Below are positions 1 through 9,400 of a stretch of 39,753 nucleotides of DNA, piece after piece (within the stretch, counting starts at the first letter, position 1; each line of letters begins with the position of its first letter). Where the stretch lies: positions 1 through 39,753 of the forward strand of contig NZ_JACMYO010000068.1 in assembly GCF_020889685.1 (NCBI RefSeq), written 5' to 3'. The notes under the pieces were generated by a model. The model had not been told where the DNA came from. It was given only the letters and a program-made list of their open reading frames with translations, and made no database searches. Origin of the DNA: Bradyrhizobium oropedii. Lineage in GTDB: Bacteria > Pseudomonadota > Alphaproteobacteria > Rhizobiales > Xanthobacteraceae. A program made the translations under genes and the position numbers.

Positions 1-2
1 CA

Positions 3-836
3 TCCGCACACCGTCACCCGCACCCGCCCGGTGCGCAATCGCCGATGGCCCGCCAGGCCGAGATCCCCGGCATCTCTGCCGTCATCGCGGTCGCCTCCGG
101 CAAGGGCGGGGTCGGCAAGTCGACCACGGCGCTGAACCTCGCGCTCGGCCTGCGCGACCTCGGCCTGCGCGTCGGGCTGCTCGACGCCGACATCTATGGC
201 CCGTCGGTGCCGCGGCTGACCGGCATCCGCGAGAAGCCGCAGCTCAACGACGACAAGAAGATGATCCCGCTGCAGCGCTTCGGCCTGGCGATCATGTCGA
301 TCGGCTTCCTGGTCGAGGAGGACACCGCGATGATCTGGCGCGGGCCGATGGTGATGTCCGCGATCACCCAGATGCTGCGCGACGTCGCCTGGGGCACGCT
401 CGACGTGCTCGTCGTCGACATGCCGCCCGGCACCGGCGACGCCCAGCTCACGCTGGCGCAAAATGTCCCGCTCAAGGGGGCCGTCATCGTCTCGACCCCG
501 CAGGATCTCTCGCTGATCGACGCGCGGCGGGGACTGGCGATGTTCAAGAAGGTCAACGTGCCCGTGCTCGGCATCGTCGAGAACATGAGCTACTTCCAGT
601 GCCCGCATTGCGGTACCCGCTCGGACATCTTTGGCCATGGCGGCGCCCGCCACGAGGCCGAGAAGCTCGGGGTGCCGTTCCTCGGCGAAGTCCCCCTGCA
701 CATCGCCATCCGCACCGCCTCCGATTCCGGCAACCCGGTGGTCGAGAGCGAACCGGACGGCCCGCACGCGGCGATTTACCGCGCGATCGGCGGCAAGGTC
801 CGGGAGCAGCTGCAAGGCGTCATCGCCGCGGCCTGA
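3..836 (+). CDS. mrp: Mrp/ApbC (NBP35-type) P-loop Fe-S carrier ATPase, 5' end outside window
   Basis: The frame is open from the first codon of the window, so the gene is cut at its 5' end. The ATG at 45 is probably internal, because alphaproteobacterial Mrp proteins usually carry an N-terminal MIP18/DUF59 domain of about 100 residues plus a linker before the ATPase. Counting from that ATG, the deviant Walker A GKGGVGKST lies at about residues 19-27, a DADIYGPSVPR switch follows, then VVDMPPGTGDAQ, and the cluster-binding CPHC pair is at about 187-190. This family binds a [4Fe-4S] cluster at a dimer interface through the CxxC pair and passes it to apo-proteins in the cytoplasm. The C-terminus (..REQLQGVIAAA) looks complete. 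A degraded copy of the last 31 codons lies about 570 nt downstream. Confidence 0.93.
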   Translation, partial: SAHRHPHPPGAQSPMARQAEIPGISAVIAVASGKGGVGKSTTALNLALGLRDLGLRVGLLDADIYGPSVPRLTGIREKPQLNDDKKMIPLQRFGLAIMSIGFLVEEDTAMIWRGPMVMSAITQMLRDVAWGTLDVLVVDMPPGTGDAQLTLAQNVPLKGAVIVSTPQDLSLIDARRGLAMFKKVNVPVLGIVENMSYFQCPHCGTRSDIFGHGGARHEAEKLGVPFLGEVPLHIAIRTASDSGNPVVESEPDGPHAAIYRAIGGKVREQLQGVIAAA

Positions 837-1058
837 GCCTGCGCGGTTGTCCGGGCAGGCCGATAGGTCATGAAGGGCCAGGATCCCCGGCGGTCCTTCT
901 TCACAGGCCCGTCGCCCTTGGCGCCTTTGGACGATTGCTGAATTGGTTCCGGCCTGTATGTTTGTGTGGCACCGGCCGAATCGTACCATCCTTCCACCAG
1001 TCGAAGGCGGCCACGGCTGAAGCCGAAACTGCGCAGGGGCCGTGGGGCGGCCATCGAC

Positions 1059-1295
1059 ATGGCAGCATCACGCGAAGCAAACAAGACACGCCGCAAACAT
1101 CTGACGCGGGAGAAGCGCGAAGAGGCCTCCCGGGCGGCGTTCAACGTTGCCAAGAAATCCGACTCGATCGGCGAGGCCGCGGAGGCTATCTCGAAGACGT
1201 ATGGCGTCAGCAAGACGACCGCACAAAGCTGGATCCGGCGCGGGCGATATCTGGCCGATAAAGCCAAAAAATCGCGGGGGGCGACACGGCGCTGA
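1059..1295 (+). CDS. small basic protein with HTH-like segment, function unknown
   Basis: A 78-aa reading from the ATG at 1059; a GTG at 966 would give 109 aa, but the extra N-terminus is low-complexity and arginine-rich. The protein is very basic. Its middle, SIGEAAEAISKTYGVSKTTA, followed by QSWIRRGRYLADKAKK, reads like a helix-turn-helix with a recognition helix, so DNA binding is plausible but inferred. There is no clear Shine-Dalgarno sequence, only purine-rich GGGGCGG upstream. It sits between the intact mrp 3' end and its degraded duplicate, which suggests it arrived with that rearrangement. I do not recognise the family, and it may not be expressed. Confidence 0.5.
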   Translation: MAASREANKTRRKHLTREKREEASRAAFNVAKKSDSIGEAAEAISKTYGVSKTTAQSWIRRGRYLADKAKKSRGATRR

Positions 1296-1300
1296 TTGTC

Positions 1301-1393
1301 CCGGGAGCCCGGTGGTTGTGGGCAAGGCGGACGGCCCGCGCGCGGCGATTTACCGCGCGATCCGCGGCAGGGATCGTGCTCAGCCGCGAGGTG
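1301..1393 (+). repeat. decayed duplicate of the mrp 3' end
   Basis: Bases 1301-1393 align without gaps to 727-819 at the end of mrp, with an offset of 574 nt and about 78% identity by eye. They include an unbroken run GCGGCGATTTACCGCGCGAT in both copies. In frame this reads GSPVVVGKADGPRAAIYRAI, against GNPVVESEPDGPHAAIYRAI in mrp. The copy then loses similarity and no gene is attached to it. It is a remnant of a partial duplication or of an element that carried a replacement mrp 3' end. Confidence 0.8.
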
Positions 1394-1593
1394 TCCTGAG
1401 CCCTTATTTTTCGGCCAATTTCCCGCGTCATCAGACTTTCGTTTAATTGGTGCGGTCATGCCATTGTCGCGTTTCCGTGAAGGCTCCTTCCGTGTTAAAG
1501 GGCCGACCAGAGCGCCTCGGCAGGCCTTCAATGCGTCATGCCGGAGAACTGCTTGCGGTCACTGGGAAACGCCCCTCAAGGAGAAGCCTTACG

Positions 1594-2682
1594 ATGAAGC
1601 GTCGTGATTTTTTGAAAGTTTCTGCGGCCGGTGCTGCCGCGACGGCGGTTGCCGCGCCGGCGATCGCGCAGTCCTCGCCTGAAATCAAGTGGCGCCTGAC
1701 CTCGAGCTTCCCGAAGTCGCTGGACACCATCTATGGCGGCGCCGACCAGGTGGCGAAGTACGTCGCCGAAATGACTGACAACAAGTTCCAGATCCAGGTG
1801 TTCGCGGCGGGCGAGATCGTCCCCGGCCTGCAGGCGCTGGACGCGACATCCAACGGCACCGTCGAGATGTGCCACACCGTGTCCTACTACTATGTCGGCA
1901 AGGACCCGACCTTCTCGATCTACGCGTCGGTGCCGTTCGGCCTCAACGCCCGCATGCAGAATTCGTGGTGGTACCAGGGCGGTGGCCAGGAGCTCGGCAA
2001 CGAGTTCTTCAAGAAGTTCGGCGTGATCGGTTTCCCGACCGGCAACACCGGCACGCAGATGGGCGGCTGGTTCCGCAAGGAGATCAAGACGGTCGCCGAT
2101 CTCTCCGGCCTCAAATTCCGCATCGGCGGCATTGCCGGCCAGGTGCTGCAGAAGGTCGGCGTGGTGCCGCAGCAGCTCGCCGGCGGCGACATCTATCCGG
2201 CGCTCGAAAAGGGCACCATCGACGCCGCCGAGTGGGTCGGTCCGTATGACGACGAAAAGCTCGGCTTCCAGAAGGTCGCCAAGTACTACTACTACCCGGG
2301 CTTCTGGGAAGGCGGTCCGACCGTGCACTCCTTCATCAACCTTGAGAAGTGGAACGCGCTGCCGAAGAACTACCAGGCGATCCTGACCAACGCGACCGCC
2401 AACGCCAACAGCTGGATGGCTGCACGCTACGACATGCAGAACCCGTCGGCGCTGAAGCGGCTGGTTGCCGGCGGCACGCAGCTGCGTCCGTTCACCAACG
2501 AGGTGCTCGAGGCCTGCCTCAAGGCGACCAACGAACTGTGGGGTGAAATCTCGGCCAAGAATGCCGACTTCAAGAAGTCGATCGAAGCCATGCAGGCGTA
2601 CCGCTCCGACCAGTATCTGTGGTGGCAGGTCGCCGAATACACCTTCGACAGCTTCATGATCCGCTCGCGCACCCGCGGCTGA
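1594..2682 (+). CDS. TRAP transporter substrate-binding protein, DctP/TakP-like (copy 1)
   Basis: 362 aa from the ATG at 1594, chosen because AAGGAG (1578-1583) lies 10 nt upstream and the N-terminus is then a Tat-like signal (KRRDFLK, hydrophobic alanine-rich stretch, APAIAQ). The frame is open further upstream, but that extension has no protein-like character. The mature protein is a periplasmic receptor of the DctP fold. Segments GTQMGGWFRKE, LKFRIGG, AEWVGPYDDEK and GFWEGGP match the ligand and sodium site of TakP-type receptors, which bind 2-oxo acids such as pyruvate. The exact ligand is inferred. A rho-independent terminator follows, so it is probably transcribed alone. The tandem gene at 2975 is a paralogue, roughly two-thirds identical by eye. 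Permease genes are not adjacent; candidates lie at 14807-16944. Confidence 0.92.
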   Translation: MKRRDFLKVSAAGAAATAVAAPAIAQSSPEIKWRLTSSFPKSLDTIYGGADQVAKYVAEMTDNKFQIQVFAAGEIVPGLQALDATSNGTVEMCHTVSYYYVGKDPTFSIYASVPFGLNARMQNSWWYQGGGQELGNEFFKKFGVIGFPTGNTGTQMGGWFRKEIKTVADLSGLKFRIGGIAGQVLQKVGVVPQQLAGGDIYPALEKGTIDAAEWVGPYDDEKLGFQKVAKYYYYPGFWEGGPTVHSFINLEKWNALPKNYQAILTNATANANSWMAARYDMQNPSALKRLVAGGTQLRPFTNEVLEACLKATNELWGEISAKNADFKKSIEAMQAYRSDQYLWWQVAEYTFDSFMIRSRTRG

Positions 2683-2777
2683 TCGAACCGGACCTGCGTT
2701 CGCGTCAAGAGAACGCATCCAGATAAGAACCACGAGCTTCGATCCAAGGATCGAGGCCCAAGAGCTTCGACTTAAGT

Positions 2778-2809
2778 AGCCCGGCCTTCGCAAGGAGGCC
2801 GGGCTTTTT
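2778..2809 (+). terminator. rho-independent terminator after first TRAP receptor
   Basis: A 10-bp perfect stem AGCCCGGCCT / AGGCCGGGCT (2778-2787 and 2796-2805) with an 8-nt loop, running into TTTTT. It separates the two receptor genes, so the second needs its own promoter in 2810-2974. Upstream, at 2739-2754, there is a smaller palindrome TCGATCCAAGGATCGA. Confidence 0.85.
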
Positions 2810-2974
2810 GCGTCTGGCGTTCGGGGAGGGGATGTTCCATGCTTGCGCCCAAGCCTCGGCATGAAGGCAGCCCGCGATCGGAATTCGATCGTGACGGCAA
2901 AGAAGAGCGAGCGCGACACCGCGAAAGCCGGTCGACGCTTCGGCGACACAACCAGACAAGGGTAGGATTCAACA

Positions 2975-4063
2975 ATGAAGCGAAGAGATTTCATCAAGGT
3001 CACGGGCCTGGGTGTTGCGGGAGCGGCCACGATTGGGGCGCCCGCGATCGCGCAATCGATGCCCGAGCTCAAATGGCGCATGACGACAAGCTGGCCGAAG
3101 TCGCTCGACACGCTGCATGGCGGTGCCGAACTGTTGGCCAAGGCGGTGGGTGAAGCCACCGACAACAAATTCCAGATCCAGACCTTTGCCGCCGGCGAGA
3201 TCGTGCCGGGCCTGCAGGTGCTCGACGCCGTGCAAAGCGCAACCGTCGAGATGGGCCACACCGCTTCCTATTACTATTTCGGCAAGGACCCGACCTTCAC
3301 CTTCGGTTCGTCGGTGCCGTTCGGCCCCAACTCGCGGCTCAATCAGGCGTGGTACATGCTGGGCGGCGGCAAGGAGCTGCTCAACGAGTTCTACAAGAGC
3401 TACAACGTCACCTCGCTGCTTGCCGGCAATACCGGCTGCCAGATGGGCGGCTGGTTCCGCAAGGAGATCAACAGCGTCGACGATCTCAAGGGCCTGAAAT
3501 TCCGCATCGGCGGCTTCGCCGGGCGCGTGATGCAGAAGCTCGGTTGCGTCCCGCAGCAGCTCGCGGGCGGCGACATCTATCCCGCGCTGGAGAAGGGCAC
3601 GATCGATGGTGCGGAGTGGGTTGGTCCCTATGACGACGAGAAGCTCGGCTTCCAGAAGGTCGCGCCGCACTATTACTTCCCGGGCTGGTGGGAAGGCGGC
3701 CCGATGCTGCTCGCGATCGTCAATCTCGACAAGTGGAACGCATTGCCGAAATACTATCAGAACGTGCTGGAGCAGGCCGGCCACCTCGCCAACAACTGGA
3801 TGATGGCGCGCTACGATCAGGCCAACCCGATCGCGCTGAAGAAGCTGCTTGCCGCCGGCACCAAGCTGCATCCGTTCCCCGCACCGGTGATGGAAGCCTC
3901 CTTCAAGGCCGCCAAGGAACTGCACAGCGAAGTCTCGGCAACCAATGCCAACTTCAAGAAGATCTATGAATCGCTGACGTCGTTCTCCAACAACGGCTAT
4001 CAATGGTTCCAGGTCGCCGAGGTCGGCTACGACAATTTCATGGCGCGTCACTCGCAAGCGTGA
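2975..4063 (+). CDS. TRAP transporter substrate-binding protein, DctP/TakP-like (copy 2)
   Basis: 362 aa, the same length as its upstream paralogue. The start is the ATG at 2975, giving the Tat-like signal MKRRDFIKVTGLGVAGAA followed by GAPAIAQS; AGGG lies about 15 nt upstream. It keeps the TakP-type ligand segments (CQMGGWFRKE, LKFRIGG, AEWVGPYDDEK, GWWEGGP) but differs in several pocket-adjacent positions: SYYYFG for SYYYVG, GCQ for GTQ, and the 205-215 region. Related but different 2-oxo acids, or different expression conditions, are likely reasons to keep both; this is inference. It acts in the periplasm, delivering substrate to a DctQM-type sodium-coupled permease. Its own terminator follows at 4104. 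Confidence 0.92.
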   Translation: MKRRDFIKVTGLGVAGAATIGAPAIAQSMPELKWRMTTSWPKSLDTLHGGAELLAKAVGEATDNKFQIQTFAAGEIVPGLQVLDAVQSATVEMGHTASYYYFGKDPTFTFGSSVPFGPNSRLNQAWYMLGGGKELLNEFYKSYNVTSLLAGNTGCQMGGWFRKEINSVDDLKGLKFRIGGFAGRVMQKLGCVPQQLAGGDIYPALEKGTIDGAEWVGPYDDEKLGFQKVAPHYYFPGWWEGGPMLLAIVNLDKWNALPKYYQNVLEQAGHLANNWMMARYDQANPIALKKLLAAGTKLHPFPAPVMEASFKAAKELHSEVSATNANFKKIYESLTSFSNNGYQWFQVAEVGYDNFMARHSQA

Positions 4064-4103
4064 CATCCGCAAGCGCGACATCACTCATCTTCAGCGCAAG
4101 CAA

Positions 4104-4130
4104 AATCCCCGGAGCAAGCTCCGGGGTTTC
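4104..4130 (+). terminator. rho-independent terminator after second TRAP receptor
   Basis: An 8-bp stem CCCCGGAG / CTCCGGGG with loop CAAG (4107-4126), preceded by AAAAT and followed by TTTCTTGTTT. It ends the receptor transcript before the convergent small gene at 4201. Confidence 0.85.
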
Positions 4131-4200
4131 TTGTTTGGGCCTGGCGCGGGCCAGGCAAATGATCACACCGTGTCAGGCCTGCCCGGCACGACCAGGTCGG

Positions 4201-4533
4201 TCAAAATGGAAACGGGTGCGAGCGCACCGGAAGGCGGCTTTCGAAGCTCAATCCGGTGGCCGGTCCGGTGCGGTAATGGCCGTTATAGTGCCCGCCACCT
4301 GGGCAGTAATTCGGATCCAGACGTTCTAGCTCGTCGATCTTCCGACGAAAAATTCGTTGCTGATAGCGCGTTGGCCAGCAATTGCAGTCCTGGTCGCACG
4401 CGAGGCGAACCCGATCGACGCGTGCTGGATGCGACGACGAAAGCCTCGTAACGTAAGCAGGCGTCGCGCGGACGTCCGGCGCCGTCATGACTGCAGCCGC
4501 AGCGATGAGAAACAGGAGCATTGTGCGTTTCAT
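4201..4533 (-). CDS. small secreted cysteine-containing protein, unknown function
   Basis: 110 aa from the ATG at 4533, giving a clear Sec signal peptide (MKRTMLLFLIAAAAVMTAPD, cleavage near VRA-TPA). The frame continues upstream, but that part overlaps the neighbouring small gene and is not protein-like. The mature part has a CDQDCNCW cysteine cluster, a basic RYQQRIFRRKIDELERLDPNYC segment and a Gly/His/Tyr-rich tail (GGGHYNGHYRTG). Two or more disulfides or a metal site are possible. No family was recognised. It lies in the same direction as the RND operon and downstream of it, about 90 nt after the next small gene. Confidence 0.6.
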   Translation of the reverse strand: MKRTMLLFLIAAAAVMTAPDVRATPAYVTRLSSSHPARVDRVRLACDQDCNCWPTRYQQRIFRRKIDELERLDPNYCPGGGHYNGHYRTGPATGLSFESRLPVRSHPFPF

Positions 4534-4622
4534 ATTTGTCTCATCGTGACGCTTGCGAAGCTGTTGGTCCTTCGCGCTGATCAGGGTAAACCCCGGAAGC
4601 CAATTCAAATGCGAGAGCGTCC

Positions 4623-4823
4623 CTATTTCTTCGGCGAGGGCTTGGGCGGCAATGATGGGGGCGTCGATCCGCCACCCGGCGTCGTGCGAACCACCGGGTT
4701 GCTCTGGACAGTGGGCCCGCCGACATTGCTTTGCTTCTTCGGACCGCCGATCGCGCTTTGTGCGGCAGCGGGTCCCGCCCAGATCGCAACGAGAATGGCT
4801 GTCAAGGTGAGCATGTTCTTCAT
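4623..4823 (-). CDS. small secreted proline/glycine-rich protein
   Basis: 66 aa with a good Shine-Dalgarno (GGAG, 7 nt spacing) and a Sec signal peptide (MKNMLTLTAILVAIWAGPAAA-QS). The mature 45 residues are low-complexity: two QS(A/N)(I/V)GGP-type repeats followed by NPVVRTTPGGG and a proline/lysine tail. I recall similar short repeat proteins from Bradyrhizobium annotated as hypothetical, but could not check. It is 39 nt downstream of the NodT-family gene on the same strand, so it may be the last gene of the efflux operon. Confidence 0.65.
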   Translation of the reverse strand: MKNMLTLTAILVAIWAGPAAAQSAIGGPKKQSNVGGPTVQSNPVVRTTPGGGSTPPSLPPKPSPKK

Positions 4824-4862
4824 TCGTCGGCTCCTTCAATCCGTAATCTTGTCCGGCGCCTG

Positions 4863-6458
4863 TTAGCGGGCAGGGGGACCGTTTTCGCTGACCTGTTGCG
4901 GGGTGGCAGCGGGCGGGTCCTCCAGGGCGCATTTGCGCCAGTCGTTGGATGTGCAGTTTGTTGGCCAGCCGCCTCCAAGCGCCATGAAAAGGGCGGCGCT
5001 GTCGGAGAGCCGCGTCGCCTGGGCCTGAACGCGGACGACTGCGGCCGTCAGATACACTTGCTGGGCATTGAGCACGACCACCTGATTGACCTGCCCGAGA
5101 GCAAGCTGCTTCTGAATGATGTCGAGGCTGGCCTTTGCGGCGAGTTCGGCCTTGACCGCGGCCTGCAAGGCGCGGGCGTCGGCTTGCAGACTTCGCAAGG
5201 CGTCGGCGACGTTCTGCATCGCCGTGACGACGGCCTGACGATAGAGCGCATCGGCCTGGTCCACCGCGGCCTCCGCGGCCTTCTGCTTGTGGTAGAGCGT
5301 CAGGCCATCGAACAGCGGCTGGGTCGCGCTCGCCGCGATGACGTAGAAGCTGGTCCCCGGCGTGAACAACTCGGCCAGGCTGAAGCCCGCGGCTCCGGCA
5401 TTTCCGGTGATCGTAAGGTTGGGCAGGCGGGCTGCGATCGACACGCCGATGAGGGCGTTCGCCGAATGCAGCAGCGCCTCCGCGGCCCTGACGTCCGGAC
5501 GCTGGCGGATCATCTTGCTCGGCAGGCTCACCGGCAGGTTTGCAGGGAGTGCGAGGCGGTCGAGCGTAAACTTCTGCAGGATTTCGTCCGCAGAGAATTG
5601 CCCGGCCAGCGAGGTCAGGAGATCGCGCTGCACGGCAAGCTGCTTTTCGAGCGGCGGCAGGAGTTGCTCGGACTGGGCCAGCGCCGCTTCCTGCGCCAGC
5701 ACGTCGACCTGGGCAGCGCTGCCCGCGTTGAACTGGTTCTTCACGATCTCCAGAATGCCGCGTTCAATCTTCACGACGCGCTGGATCGCGCCAATCTGGC
5801 CGCGCAGCGATGCTTCCTGGATCGCCGCGGTGACCACGTTGGCGGTGAGCGTGAGGTAGGCTGCTTCGAGTTGGAACAGTTGCTGCTCAGAGATTGCGTC
5901 AAGACTTTCGACCTGACGAATATTCTGGCCCCAAATGTCCGGCACGAAATTGACGTTCAGCTGCGCGGTATGAAGCGAAAATACCGAAGGAGACTGGCCG
6001 CCCGGGCCCGAACTCGACGCGCCGGAAATTTGCTGCTGGGACGGCGTGTAGTTTGCGCCGATCTGCGGGAAGAAAAGCCCGCGCTGCGCCAGCGCGTTGT
6101 ATTGCGCTACCCTGATCGCCGCTTCGGCCGACTGCAGCGACGGGTTGTGCTCGACCGACATCTTGATCAACTCGTCGAGCGGCTTCGACCGGAATGCCGT
6201 CCACCACCGCAGCGACACGTCCTCTCCGTTGACGAAGTGCTGCTTCGGCACGCTGGGGCGGCCGGCATTCGAGCTGGGGGAGGCGAGCTTCTCCGGCGTG
6301 TAGCGATCGACGTCCGGTGCGGCCGGCGGCGCGAAATTCGGGCCGACGGCGCAGCTTGCCAGCAGCAGCCCGGCGGCGCCCGCACCGAGCGCCGGACGCA
6401 GGGCGTTCCTTCTGCACAGCGCGAGTGCGGCAACAATCCTTGTGACGGTCTCGGACAT
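4863..6458 (-). CDS. RND efflux outer-membrane lipoprotein, NodT/OprM family
   Basis: 531 aa from the ATG at 6458. This start is preferred over the GTG at 6467 because TAGGGG, which overlaps the stop codon of the pump gene, then sits 8 nt upstream. The N-terminus carries a lipobox (GLLLASC) after a basic, hydrophobic signal, followed by GPNFAPPAAP, the typical NodT/OprM start. The body has the two repeated coiled-coil halves of TolC-type channels (around SLQSAEAAIRVAQYNALAQRG and its second-half counterpart). It would form the trimeric outer-membrane exit duct for the pump encoded just upstream. The 3' end has a Pro/Ala tail. Confidence 0.93.
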   Translation of the reverse strand: MSETVTRIVAALALCRRNALRPALGAGAAGLLLASCAVGPNFAPPAAPDVDRYTPEKLASPSSNAGRPSVPKQHFVNGEDVSLRWWTAFRSKPLDELIKMSVEHNPSLQSAEAAIRVAQYNALAQRGLFFPQIGANYTPSQQQISGASSSGPGGQSPSVFSLHTAQLNVNFVPDIWGQNIRQVESLDAISEQQLFQLEAAYLTLTANVVTAAIQEASLRGQIGAIQRVVKIERGILEIVKNQFNAGSAAQVDVLAQEAALAQSEQLLPPLEKQLAVQRDLLTSLAGQFSADEILQKFTLDRLALPANLPVSLPSKMIRQRPDVRAAEALLHSANALIGVSIAARLPNLTITGNAGAAGFSLAELFTPGTSFYVIAASATQPLFDGLTLYHKQKAAEAAVDQADALYRQAVVTAMQNVADALRSLQADARALQAAVKAELAAKASLDIIQKQLALGQVNQVVVLNAQQVYLTAAVVRVQAQATRLSDSAALFMALGGGWPTNCTSNDWRKCALEDPPAATPQQVSENGPPAR

Positions 6459-6469
6459 CAGCCGCACCC

Positions 6470-9400
6470 CTAATGCGCCGGTTCGGGCGGTACTTCGGCC
6501 GCGCCGTCTTGGCTCGGCGCTTCGCTTGCCCGCGACAGGAATATCTTGCGCAAGGCGGGCGCCACCACGAGCAGCAGCAACGGCCCGATGAACATGCCGC
6601 CGACGACGACGGTGGCAAGCGGACGCTGCACCTGGCTACCGATACCATGCGAGAGCGCCGCCGGGAACAGGCCCACACCGGCGGAGAGGGCCGTCATCAA
6701 CATCGGACGCATGCGCTGCTCCGACCCGTGGAACACCGCCTCGCTGACGCTCATTCCCGCGGCCCGCAGCTCGCGGAAATAGGTGATGTTGAGAATGCCG
6801 TCCATCACGGCGACGCCGAACAGCGAAATGAAGCCGATCGCCGCCGAGATGCTGAAGTCGAGCGCGGAGAGGTAGAGCGCGATCAACCCGCCGCCGATCG
6901 CGAACGGAATGCCGGCGAGCGCAAGCAGGCTGTCGCGCAGCGAGTTGAACAGGCTGTAGAGCAGCACGAAGATCAAGAGCAGCGTCACCGGCACCACGAT
7001 CATCAGGCGCGCCTTGGCGGCTTCGAGATTGTCGAACTCGCCGGACCAGATCATCCGGTAACCGGTCGGAAGCTGCACGGCATCGGCGACGCGTCGCTGC
7101 GCCTCCGCCACCGTGCTGCCGAGATCGCGGCCGCGCACGCTGAACTTGATCGGAATATAGCGCTGGCTGCGCTCGCGATAGATGAACGACGCACCGGTAT
7201 CGAGCGAGATGTCAGCGAGCTCGCTCAACGGGATATAGGCATTGGTGCCGGACGGCGTCTGGTAGGCCACCTTGATCTCGCGCACCCTGTCGATGCTCTC
7301 GCGGAACTTCGGATCGAGCCGCACCACCACGCCGAACTGCCTGTCACCCTCGAGCACGGTCGTCGCGCTGGTGCCGCCGAGCGCGGCCTGCACCACGGTC
7401 GTCACGTCGCCGGAGTTGAGGCCGTACCGCGCGGCCTTCTCGCGGTTCACCTTGATATTGAGGTTGGGTTGTCCGACCAGATGGAAGATGCCGAGATCGG
7501 CGACACCGCGGATCTTGGCCATCTCCTGCGCGACCTTCGCCGCGAGCTGTTCGAGCACCGCGAGGTTCGGGCCGATGATCTTGACCGAGTTCGCGCCCTT
7601 GACGCCCGACAGCGCCTCCTCGACGTTGTCCTGGATGTATTGCGAGAAGTTGAAGGTGACGCCGGGCAGTTCCTCGTCGAATTCCTTCTGCAGCTCCTCG
7701 GTGAGCTTCTCCTTTGTTAGTCCGGCCGGCCATTGGTCGAACGGCTTGATCGGCGCGAACAGCTCAACGTTGGAGAAGGCCGAGGCGTCGCTGCCATTGT
7801 CGGGACGGCCGTGCTGCGACACCACGGTGATGATTTCAGGGTGACGCAACAGGATCTCGCGCATCTTTCGGGTCGGTTCGGTGCCTGCATCGAGCGACAT
7901 GGTCGGCGGCATCGACGCGCGGATCCAGAAATTGCCTTCCTCAAGCGCGGGCAGGAATTCGCTGCCGAGCCGGCTCGCAGCAAGACCGCTGATCCCGAGA
8001 AAAATGATGCCGGCTGCGACCGCGACCCGCAGATGCGTCAGCGACCAGCGCAGCACGGGCGTGTAGGCTTTGCGCAGCGAGCGCACGATGATGGTCTCGG
8101 TCTCCTCGATGTGCTTCGGCAGCAGAAGCGAGGCCAGCACCGGCGTCACCGTGAATGTCGCCAGCAGCGCGCCTGCGAGCGCGTAGCCGTAGGTTCGCGC
8201 CATCGGTCCGAAGATCTGGCCTTCGACGCCCTGCATGGTGAACAGCGGCACGAACGCGGTGACCGTGATGGCCGCGGTGAAGAACACCGCCTTGTCGACC
8301 TGCAATGCGCTGACGAAGATCATGCGCAGCCGCTCGGTCCAGCCCGGCGCGGGCTGGCCGTTTCGCGCCGTCGGATCGTCTCCCCAGTAACCCTCGGCGA
8401 GGTGCTGCAGCACGCGCAGCCGGTTCTCCGGACTGGACTGGAAGTTGCGGAAGATGTTCTCCATCATGATGACGGCGGAATCGACGATGATTCCGAAGTC
8501 GACGGCGCCGAGCGACAGCAAATTGGCGTCCTCGCCCTGTAGCACCAGGATGATGATGGCGAAGAACAGCGCGAACGGGATGTTGGCGCTGACGATCAAC
8601 GCGCTCCTGAGGTCGCCGAGGAAGACCCACTGGATCACGAACACCAGCAGGCAGCCGAACATCAGGTTATGCAGCACGGTATGGGTCGTGACGTTGACCA
8701 GCGAGGTGCGGTCGTAATAGGGGACCACCTTGACGCCGGCAGGCAGGGTGCCGTCGCTGTTGATCTTGGCGACTTCCTCCTCGACCTTCGGCACGATGTC
8801 GTTGGTATGCTGTGTGCGTCCCATCACGACGATCGCCGCGGCGACGTCGTCGTCCTTGTCCTTTCCTGCGATGCCGAGCCGCGGCACATAGCCGACCGAA
8901 ACCTTGGCGACGTCCTTGATCTGGATCGGCAGTCCGTTGGATTGCGTCAGGACGACGTTCTCGATGTCCCGGACCCGGTAGCCCTTGGTGATATCGTCGT
9001 CGCCGCCGGAGTTGATCAGGCCGATGCCGCGGATGTTGACGGATTGCTGGCCGATCGCGATTTCGCGGCCGCCGACATTGATGTTGGCGTTGCCGAGCGC
9101 GCTGATCAGCTGCGGCACGGTGATGTTATAGGATTCGAGCTTTGCGAGATCGGCGTCGACATTGAACTGCTTGGTGGTACCGCCCCAGGAGTTGATCTGC
9201 ACGACGCCCGGTATGGTCATCAGCCGGCGGGCGACGACGTAGTCCTGCAAGGTCCTGAGATTGGTCAGGCCGAAATTCGGCGGTCCGACCAGCCGGTAGC
9301 GGAAGATCTCGCCGACCAGGCTCGATTGCTGGATCTGCGGGATCTGGTTGCCGGGAAGCTGGACGTTCTGCGTGAGATTGTTGGTGGCCTGCGAGAGCGC

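Noticed and set aside
2696..2716. GCGTTCGCGTCAAGAGAACGC after the first TRAP receptor, similar (19 of 21) to part of the repeat at 17313-17333
   Set aside because: Only this short core is shared and the flanks differ, so a second copy of the repeat cannot be claimed.
4731..6473. Long plus-strand open frame (580 aa) opposite the NodT-family gene
   Set aside because: Arg/Gly/Leu-rich antisense shadow in high-GC DNA; the minus-strand protein has a lipobox and family motifs.
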